Origin: Allomuricauda sp. NBRC 101325
Lineage (GTDB): Bacteria; Bacteroidota; Bacteroidia; Flavobacteriales; Flavobacteriaceae
Length of the DNA: 64,000 nucleotides
Assembly (NCBI RefSeq): GCF_030268205.1
Contig: NZ_BSQF01000002.1
Location: 496,001-560,000, forward strand
Direction of reading: 5' to 3'
Positions 28,491 to 37,400 of the stretch are shown one piece after another. Both the position numbers and the translations under genes were made by a program. The notes under the pieces were generated by a model. The model ran no database searches. It saw only the letters and a program-made list of their open reading frames with translations, and was not told where the DNA came from. Within the stretch, counting starts at the first letter, position 1; each line of letters starts with the position of its first letter.

Positions 28491-28617
28491 CAAATATATG
28501 CAAAAAACTGCAAATCATGCATTAAGATGCTTTTTTTGTTAAAAAAAACTTGAGGACTGCAAATTTTTGCGGTATTTTGCCGTTATTGTCGATGTTTTTA
28601 GTATTTATTTAACTTTA
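28491..28617. promoter_or_regulatory. Divergent control region between nagB and the DeoR-type regulator
   Basis: Leftward, TATATTTG (28491-28498, minus strand) is a full -7 match for nagB. Rightward, TTG (28586-28588) and TAACTTTA (28610-28617) are 21 nt apart and form a near-consensus promoter for the regulator. Two identical 9-mers ACTGCAAAT lie between them (28507-28515 and 28556-28564), the first 8 nt from the nagB -7 box. These are plausible operators for the regulator encoded to the right. Confidence 0.5.
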
Positions 28618-28626
28618 TCGCATCCA

Positions 28627-29376
28627 ATGTTAAAAGAAGAAAGGCAACAATTTATTCTTAATGAGGTGGGTATCCATAATAGGGTCCTATTGACAGATAT
28701 TGCCGATCAACTTAATGTGTCTGTGGATACTATCCGAAGGGATATCAAGGAGTTGCATGCGTCCAAACTTTTAAAAAAGGTGCACGGTGGAGCTGTTTCT
28801 TTAGGGTTCAACAACTACAATCCAACAGGGAAAACGATATATTCCTTAGATAAAAAATCGCAGATTGCGGAAAAGGCCCTGGGTCTTATTAAAGATGGAC
28901 AGGTAATTTTGATCAGTGGGGGTACCACCAATTTGGAATTGGCACGGATGCTTCCACCAAAATTAAAGTTGACCTGTTTTACGCCGAGTCTTCCCATTGC
29001 GATCCAATTATTGGGAAAAAGCAATATTGAAGTGATTTTTATTGGCGGGAGACTGTCCAAAGATTCACAGATAACCGTTGGGGGCAGTGCAATAAATATG
29101 TTATCCGAGATTAAGGTGGATATTTGTTTTTTGGGAACCAATTCCATTCATCCCATGGAAGGACTTACAGAATTCGACTGGGAAATTGTGCAAATGAAAA
29201 AGGCAATGATCCACAGTTCGAGAAAAGTCGTATCTCCTTGTATTTCGGAAAAATTGGGCTCCACGCAGCGCTATAAAATATGTGGGGTGGAAGAAGTGGA
29301 TGTATTGATTACCGAACTGGAGCCTTGGGATGCTAAATTAGATGCATTTAAAAATTTAAATATTCAAATTGTATAA
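28627..29376 (+). CDS. DeoR/GlpR-family sugar-phosphate-responsive regulator
   Basis: A 249-residue regulator with an N-terminal winged helix (LKEERQQFILNEVGIHNRVL, then IADQLNVSVDTIRRDIKEL, the DeoR recognition helix) and a C-terminal DeoR sensor fold (ILISGGTTNLELARMLP and IFIGGRLSKDSQ). Members usually bind a phosphorylated sugar. The start at 28627 gives the standard MLKEERQQFIL beginning; an in-frame ATG 20 codons upstream would lie within the promoter. It overlaps murQ by 8 nt and faces nagB, so a role in controlling this amino-sugar locus is likely, with MurNAc-6-P or GlcNAc-6-P as candidate ligand. Confidence 0.9.
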   Translation: MLKEERQQFILNEVGIHNRVLLTDIADQLNVSVDTIRRDIKELHASKLLKKVHGGAVSLGFNNYNPTGKTIYSLDKKSQIAEKALGLIKDGQVILISGGTTNLELARMLPPKLKLTCFTPSLPIAIQLLGKSNIEVIFIGGRLSKDSQITVGGSAINMLSEIKVDICFLGTNSIHPMEGLTEFDWEIVQMKKAMIHSSRKVVSPCISEKLGSTQRYKICGVEEVDVLITELEPWDAKLDAFKNLNIQIV

Positions 29377-30196
29377 TACTGTGGTAGATAAGCATATTAG
29401 GATTACGGAGGAACCATCCAATTATGAAAGATTGGATGAAATGGAAACTTTGGATATTGTAGCCAATATTAACAATGAAGATAAAAAGGTCGCAGAAGCT
29501 GTGGAATGTGTACTCCCAAAAGTGGCCAAAGTGGTGGATGAAACCGCTGCAAGATTTGCAAAAGGAGGGAGATTGTTCTATATCGGTGCAGGGACAAGCG
29601 GTAGATTGGGAATTTTGGATGCATCCGAGATTCCGCCAACCTTTGGAATGTCCCACGATAAAGTAATCGGTTTGATTGCTGGTGGAGATAAAGCTATCCG
29701 AAAAGCAGTTGAAAATGCCGAAGATGATACCGAACAGGCTTGGAAAGATTTGTTGGAATACGACATCAACAGTAACGATGTTTTGGTCGGAATCGCAGCT
29801 TCTGGAACTACGCCCTATGTTTTGGGAGGGATTGCAGATGCTAAAAAGAACGGACTTTTAACAGTGGGAATCACTAACAACCCTGGTTCGCCTTTGGCGC
29901 AAGCTGCCGAAATTCCCATTGAAGTTAATGTAGGTCCTGAATTTTTAACGGGCAGTACCCGTATGAAAAGCGGCACCAGTCAGAAAATGGTGTTGAATAT
30001 GATTTCCACAGGGGTAATGATCCGAATTGGACGCGTGAAAGGCAATAAAATGGTGAACATGCAATTGAGCAACATTAAATTGGTGGACCGCGGAACCCGT
30101 TACATTATGGAAGAAACAGGGTTGGATTACGAAGCTGCAGAAAAAGCCCTCAAAAAATACGGTTCAGTAAAATTGGCCATTGATGCTTTAAAATAA
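29369..30196 (+). CDS. murQ: N-acetylmuramic acid 6-phosphate etherase
   Basis: MurQ removes D-lactate from MurNAc-6-P to give GlcNAc-6-P, joining peptidoglycan recycling to amino-sugar catabolism. Motifs include ITEEPSNYERLDEMETLDIV, FIGAG-like LFYIGAGTSGRLGILDASEI (SIS sugar-phosphate loop), GIAASGTTPYVLGGI and FLTGSTRMKSGTSQKMVLN with the active-site Lys/Glu region. The start is TTG, giving an 8-nt overlap (TTGTATAA) with the regulator, the same overlap length as five other gene pairs here. A GTG four codons later is the alternative. The 275-residue length is slightly short of E. coli MurQ (298). Confidence 0.95.
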   Translation: MYNTVVDKHIRITEEPSNYERLDEMETLDIVANINNEDKKVAEAVECVLPKVAKVVDETAARFAKGGRLFYIGAGTSGRLGILDASEIPPTFGMSHDKVIGLIAGGDKAIRKAVENAEDDTEQAWKDLLEYDINSNDVLVGIAASGTTPYVLGGIADAKKNGLLTVGITNNPGSPLAQAAEIPIEVNVGPEFLTGSTRMKSGTSQKMVLNMISTGVMIRIGRVKGNKMVNMQLSNIKLVDRGTRYIMEETGLDYEAAEKALKKYGSVKLAIDALK

Positions 30197-30201
30197 ATGG
30201 A

Positions 30202-31320
30202 TTATTTGGGCATCAGTTTATAAATGCCTTTTCCCTCAATGGCAACATAAATATAGCCGTCGGGTGCTTGTCTAACATTGCGAACCCTTCCGAATCCATC
30301 CAACAATTTTTCTCGGTAAACAACCTTGTTGTTTTTGATTTCCAATCGCTCCAAATATTGAAAGGCCAAAGATCCCACCAATAAACTGCCTTTCCATTTG
30401 GGATATTTATTGGAAGTCACAAAGATCATTCCCGAAGGGGCAATGGAGGGCGTCCATTGATAAAGAGGTTGCTCCATACCTTCTTTTGAAGTGTCATCCG
30501 TGATTTTGGTCCCGCTATAATTGATGCCATAGGTTACCAGCGGCCAGCCGTAGTTTTTTCCTTTTTGTATGATGTTGATTTCGTCCCCACCTCTAGGGCC
30601 GTGCTCGTGTTCCCATAAAACTCCTGTTTCAGGATGGGTTGTCAATCCTTGCGGATTTCTATGCCCATAACTGTAAATGGCGGTTTTGGCTCCTTTTTCA
30701 TTAACAAAAGGATTATCGTTCGGAACCTTGCCATCATCATGCAGGCGATAGATTTTTCCGCCATCGCGGGTAATATCCTGTGGGTTAACATCGCGATCAC
30801 CTCGTTCTCCAATGGAAAAATAGAGGAAACCATCGTTATCAAACTCAATCCGAGAACCAAAATGCTGTCCTCTGGTGGAATTCGGAGTGGCTTTGTACAA
30901 AGCTTCTTGTTCAACCAATCGATTGTTTTTAAGTTTTGCTCGCATAATGGCCGTGTTGCCCCCTTTATCATCTCCTTCTGGCGAGGCGTATGAAAAATAA
31001 ATCCAGCCATTTTCCCCATATTTTGGATGCAGTTCAATATCCATCAACCCGCCTTGACCTCTGTTGTAAATTTCAGGTAGATTTTCAATTTCCATGGTCT
31101 TACCGGAAGAATAATGAAGCAGTCTCCCTGACTTTTCGGAAATTAAAATGGTATTGTTGGGCAAGAAAACCATGCCCCAAGGGTTTTGAAGGTCTCCAAC
31201 CACCAAATCAGCAGTAAAATCAAGGGTTTTGGGAATATTTAGTCCTTTATCTGAGCTTTGGGCACAGGATGTACCAAGCAGTACAACGAAAAAATAAGGG
31301 AATAAGAAACTTTTTTGCAT
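30202..31320 (-). CDS. PQQ-dependent sugar dehydrogenase-like lipoprotein (GSDH family)
   Basis: A 372-residue protein with lipobox FVVLLGTSC near residue 19 and a six-bladed soluble glucose/sorbosone dehydrogenase propeller. It shows LQNPWGMVFLPNNTILISEK, GQGGLMDIELHPKYGENGW, RGQHFGSRIEFDNDGFLYFS, RNPQGLTTHPETGVLWEHEH and RNVRQAPDGYIYVA. The His in RGQHFGSR is the usual PQQ-facing residue. No PQQ synthesis genes are in the window, so the cofactor may be scavenged or the protein may act otherwise. It converges on murQ with a 5-nt gap. Confidence 0.9.
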   Translation of the reverse strand: MQKSFLFPYFFVVLLGTSCAQSSDKGLNIPKTLDFTADLVVGDLQNPWGMVFLPNNTILISEKSGRLLHYSSGKTMEIENLPEIYNRGQGGLMDIELHPKYGENGWIYFSYASPEGDDKGGNTAIMRAKLKNNRLVEQEALYKATPNSTRGQHFGSRIEFDNDGFLYFSIGERGDRDVNPQDITRDGGKIYRLHDDGKVPNDNPFVNEKGAKTAIYSYGHRNPQGLTTHPETGVLWEHEHGPRGGDEINIIQKGKNYGWPLVTYGINYSGTKITDDTSKEGMEQPLYQWTPSIAPSGMIFVTSNKYPKWKGSLLVGSLAFQYLERLEIKNNKVVYREKLLDGFGRVRNVRQAPDGYIYVAIEGKGIYKLMPK

Positions 31321-31476
31321 AATTTCACGTTGAAATAACAGATTTTATAGATAAACGGCTACATTTTATGTAATCGGGTGGTATTAAGATAAAGAGAAAT
31401 TTATAAGAATAGATAATTACTATAAAGAATATTAAGGTCCCAAATCTGATATATTCTTCTTAACAAGACTTAACCT

Positions 31477-34400
31477 ATGCTCCCACAGAAAACAAGGCAT
31501 CTGCTATATGTCATGTTGTTGGTGCTCATATCAATCTCAGGTTACACGGTATTAGCAAAAACCCATGCACGAACGATACTAACCAATTTTGTATCGACAG
31601 TAGAAAAATCAGAATCACAATCCGATGTTGCTGATTCAACCCTAGACAAAGACCAAGTAAACACTTCCGATGCGTTTACCCCAGTTCCTATGTTTGCTAC
31701 CATTTTAAATGGTGCGAACGAAGAAGTGGTGTGTTCCAATGATGGAAGTACCTTGGCCAAATTCTTTCTTTGCGGTACCAGCGATATCCGAACGTTGACT
31801 TTAAGCTTATCCGGTAGTAGCTACGAATGGCAAAAACTGGATCCAAATTCCTGTGCCCCGACGGTGGTGGATGACTGTCCTACCATTAACAATGCCTGTA
31901 CCTGGAATACGGTTGGAACCAATGCCACATACAATTTATCCACTGCAGGCGAGTTTCGAGTTCGGGTGAATTCTGGTCAGTACTATTATTTTAAGGCCAC
32001 TTTAAATCCTTTGAACCCACAATTGATCAAAGAGGATATTATTTGTGGAAATGCAGGTAGGGTGGAAGTGACCAATGTGCCAGCAGGTTATGAATATAGT
32101 TTGAACAGTGCTGCTGGACCTTACCAAAATGACCCGTTTTTCGATATTACCGCTTCTGGGGATTACCGGGTTTATGTTCGTTTGAAGAACGTTTCCGAAA
32201 GTGCCTGTGTTTTCCCTTCCAACCTTGTTACTGTTGGTGATTTGGATATTAATGTTGATGTGACCACCAATGATATTTTGTGTAGCGGAGAATTGGGAAG
32301 CATAAATGTTCAGGTATCGGGTGTGCCGGGATTCTACACCTATCGCTTGGTAAAAAACGGCGTTACCGTAGATACTTTTGGCCCTAATGGGTCTGATTCC
32401 TATACGTTTGCGAACGTTAGTCCTGGAACTTACACGATCAGGGTTGATACAAACAACTGTTCTGAAACTGTTACCACTGACCTTGATGGCGACCCCATTC
32501 AAATTGGAAGTGGCATCAGTCCATTGGCGGTTTCTGCCACAGCTTCCGACAGTTTTGGGTGTGGAGCTACATCGGTAAATGTGAATTTGAGTACATCTGG
32601 AGGAACTGCACCTTATCGTTTCAGTGTGGATGGAGGTGCCTTTGGTTCAACGTATAATTCGACCACTAGTTTTACGGTAAATGCGGCGGGTACTTACAAT
32701 ATTGTTGTTGAAGATGCCAACGGTTGTCAACGGACTGCTGCGGTGGATGTGGAGAACATTCCGCCACCTGTATTCAATTTCACTGAAGAAGATGCCAATT
32801 GCGGGGGAGCGGATGATGGTCGTATCAACATCAATGTGACCAACGGTTATGGGTATGAAATAACCTATAGTGTAGATAATGGTGCAACTTTTCAAATCAG
32901 TAATGTGTTCTCCAATTTGGCGCCTGGTACTTATGATGTGGTTTTACGTTATGAGCAAGATGCCTTTAGCTGTACCACAACCCCTCAAACTGCAACTATA
33001 GGTACGCCGACTACCATTTTGGCAACAGCAAATCAAGATTCCCAACCTTCTTGTATGAATGAAAATGGAGGTCAAATCACTATTTCAGGGGTTTCAGGAG
33101 GAACAGCACCTTATGAATATTCCATAGGTGCAGGATTCGGAAGCAGCCCGGTTTTTCCAAATTTGGGAGTAGGAAATTATACTCCTCTCATTCGTGATGC
33201 CAATGGATGTGTACAAGCCTTGCCGAATATCCAATTCAACGCGTTGAACAAACCCACCAATTTGGATTTCAATATTTCGAGCTTGGACTGTATTACCACA
33301 ACAGCATCTTTGGATTTAACCGTAACAGGAGGAACAGGACCCTATACTTTTGAAATCATTGCTCCATCGGCAAGTGCCATCAACAACGGAAGCAATAGTA
33401 CATTTACTGGTTTGGGGTTGGGTACCTATACCTTTAGGGTAACCGATACTGAGGGCTGCTCCTATGATGAAAATTATGCGATTACCGATATCAGTTCTAT
33501 TGGTGTCCAAGCCCAACAGACCAAAGTGGTTACCTGTGTGGGTGATACCGATGGTGAGGGACGCTTTTTAGTAGATGGTTTCAATTCAACTTATAGTTAT
33601 AGTATAGATGGTGGTGCTGTTACATCTGGACAAAATAATAGCATTATTCCAATAACAGGATTGGCAGCAGGAAGCTATGTGATTTCCGTTACCGATGAAG
33701 AGACCAATTGTACCGATACAGCAACTTTGGTGATCGAAGAGCCATCGACCGCTTTTGCAATTTCTAGCTTGAGTGTAACTGATATGAGCTGTCAAAATGG
33801 AAATATTGGAGCCGTTCGAATCAATACTGTTGGCGGATGGGGAGGTAATCGTTATACTTTGACCCAACCTGATGGTTCCACTAGGGGACCTAAAAACGGT
33901 AGTACTTTTTCAAACCTTTCCCAAGATGGACTATATCTCGTTAGTGTAACCGATGCCAACGGATGTACCGTTACCGATAATTTTACGCTAACTAGGTTGG
34001 ATGCACCGACCTTGACCTTGGACAGCGGGTCTTCGGACCTTTGCTACGACAATTTTACGGCAGCCACTTTAGTGGTGAATGCCTCAGGTGGTTTGGCACC
34101 CTATCAATATCGCATCAATAATGGCACTTTGGGAGCAAGTAACTCTTTTGCAGGACTTTCCCCTGGAACCTATACCATTGAAGTGGTCGACGCCAACGAT
34201 TGTAGGGATACTGTGACCACCACTATTCAACCTCAAGTAATGGCCAATGCCACCACTATTCAAGAGTTGGATTGTGCTGGACCAGATGGACAGATTCAAG
34301 TAAATATTAGCAACGGTTATACTTCTGGCGGAAATTATGCTACGTATGAAGTAAGCATTAACGGGGCACCGTATACTTCGGATAACAATGCGATAACAGG

Positions 34401-37400
34401 GTCATCTTTTGTGTATGCCGTTCCAAATGACGGTTCTATCATCTCCGATACTACCTATCGATTTTTGATTACTGATGCCAACGGATGTACCACCGAATCC
34501 AATACAGTAACCATATCTCCACCAGAAACCATCGCTGGTTCGGTTGTGGTAACGGATACCCAATGCGGTGACAATACCAGCGGAATTGTAGAGTTGGTGC
34601 CTGATTTTTCACAAGGTATTCCACCTTACGAGTATAGTAATGATGGCGGTACTACATTCAGTTCCCAAAATATCTTTTCAGGATATGGTCCGGGTACACA
34701 CGGCGGATTTGTAATTCGTGATAGCAGGGGATGCGTAAGTAGTCCAGAGTATTTTGCTACCATTGCAGCCAGCACTCCGTTGGATGCCACGGCAACCCCA
34801 ACCGATGCGGTTTGTGCTACAGGAGTTGTAAATGGCTCTGTGTCAGCGACTATAAACAATGGGGTTGCACCTTTTGATTTTGTGTTGGTGGATGAATTTG
34901 GTGGAACAATTGCATCCTCCAATGGAACCATGAGCACTTCTGTGAACTTCCCTAATTTACCTTTGGGTAATTACACCGTGATAACCAGAGATGCTCAAGG
35001 CTGTGAAGACCGTGACCAAATCGTTATAGATCAAAATGAATTGGATTTGAATCCTTTGGATTCTGATCCTGCCAATTGTGATGATTCATCTTTTCCATAT
35101 CGCGTTCAAGCCACAGGAGGTACCGCACCTTATGAATTTAGATTGGTGGGCGAACCAACTTTTAATCCAGCAACTTCTGGAGGCGATACTTACGATTTCA
35201 CAGGTCAGGTTATTCCTGGTGTAACTTATTTTGTTGAGGTGCGAGATGCAAATGGATGTACCTATATTGAAGAAATTGACCCTATTGGTCCTTCAAGTAC
35301 GGTTGCAATAACGGCAAACTCGGTGGCGGCATCTTGTAATGTGGCCGGTAGTGGTTCCATTGATTTTGAAGTTTCTGGAATTTCAGGAGCTGGTAATTTT
35401 ACGCTTACCGTTCAAAATACAGACACGGGAGCCACAATTTCAACCCAATCGTATACAGGAGAAACCATTCCCTATAATGGAACAGTAACTGGATTGGCTC
35501 CAGGGAACTACCAACTTATCGTTCGGGATGATGTAAATGGATGTAGCGGAAGTACCTTGGCGTTTGTGGATATCAGTTCAGTTTCCATTTCCATTGATAA
35601 TTTTGTGGAAGCTACCTGTAATGTGGGAGCTTTGGTAACCCTTAGAGGTTTTGGAAGTTCAGAACCTTATGGTTATGCCTATGTGCCATCGGGTGACCCT
35701 GCGCCAACCACATTTAGCACTGAAACTACCTTTGAAATAGCAGGGCCATACCCAGCTGATTACGATTTTTATGTGCAAGATGCGAACGGTTGTTCCGCTT
35801 TCACAACAATGACCGTAACCCAAGAAGCTGGAGTTCCCAACCCTGTGATTGATGTAATTAATCAATGTACTGCAACAAGTGGTTATCAAATTAATATTGT
35901 GTCTCCATTGTCTACAGGTTCTGGACTGCCTGATGAAACATTCCAATATGATTTGGGTAGTGGTTTTCAGAATGGGACCACATTTATAGTGCCCAATCCA
36001 GGAAGTTATTTGATTGTGGTAAGGGATGGGAATGGTTGTACCAATACCGTTACCGCTGAGGTTTTCGATTTCTTTTCAATTACTGCTGATGCCACTTCGT
36101 ACCCAACCTGTAATGCTGGGGATGGAGTAATAACGGTAAACACCACAGGGGGCAGTGGTAATTTTCAATATCAGTTGAGGGATGCCAATACTTTGGCCAA
36201 TATTGGGCCAGTGCAAAGCAGCAACGAGTTCACCAATGTGAACCCAGGGGATTACAATATTTTGGTAACTGATTTGGATTCGAACACCTCTCCTTTGTGT
36301 TCGGATGAAGCCATTGTGAACGTTTCCACAGTGAATTCTCCCATAATTAGTGCTACGCCTGAAAGTGATGTAACTTGTTTTGGAGCTGCAAACGGAACCA
36401 TTTCAGTGGAGTTGATTCCGGGAACTGATACAGATACGCCACTGAATTATGTGTTGTATGATGTTGCTACCATGAATGTCGTTGCTGGTCCACAAGGTTC
36501 ACCAGTTTTTGATGACCTGCCTCCGAATACCTATCAGGTTGAGGTGGTATCCGATAGAGGTTGTACTGACCGTTCTGGAAATATTATCATTACCGAACCT
36601 ACGGAATTGATGGTAAATGCCTCAAATACCGAATTTAGCTGTAATCCATCCAGCAATCAATTCAGTACGGCAACCATTACCATTTTTACGGACACTAACG
36701 GAAATGGCACTGGACCTTTCACGGGAACAGGGCCCTACACTTATAGTATGAACGATGGCACGCCTCAGTTCGATGGCACCAATTTTCAAACAAGTAACAC
36801 CTTTGAGGTTATCGACAATGGAACCAACCAGACCATTGTGGTAACTGCTCGTGACCAAAATGGTTGTGAAGAATCTACTACGGTGACCATCAACTCCCCA
36901 ACGGACATTACGTTCACCTATACTGTGAACCAAATTACTTGTGATGCCTCAGGCAGTGGAGTGAGTCCAGGAACTATTGACATCATTATAAATGAGGGGC
37001 CTGGAAATTATGAAGTGGAAATCCTGCCGCTAGGTTCTGAACCAGTAAGAAGTTCTGGAGGTAGCGACCGTGTAACTTGGGATATTGCAACACCTGGAGA
37101 TTACATTTTTGCCGTTACGGATGTGGGTAGTGGAGGCTGTACCTATTTGACCACCACCATCAATATGCCGGAGTATAACACCATGGAAGCATTGATTGCT
37201 GAAGTAGAACCCGTAACCTGTTTTGATGGAACCGATGGGCAAATCAGTTTGGAAATCAACAATTATAGCGGAGTTTACAATTACGAAGTATTTTCTAGAG
37301 ATAATGCAGGGGTTGAAACTTCAACAGGGGTTTCTGGCACTTTTGATACCAATGCACCAATAAATAACCCGGAAATCATTCAAAATGTGCCTGCAGGTAA

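Noticed and set aside
15496..30196. Expected GlcNAc or MurNAc kinase and NagA within the peptidoglycan locus
   Set aside because: No gene with such motifs is present in this stretch; only the PIG-L half of the NagB fusion is a candidate for the deacetylase step.
30202..31320. PQQ-type dehydrogenase as part of the peptidoglycan locus
   Set aside because: It is on the opposite strand to murQ, convergent with it, and has no clear link to amino sugars; treated as a neighbour only.
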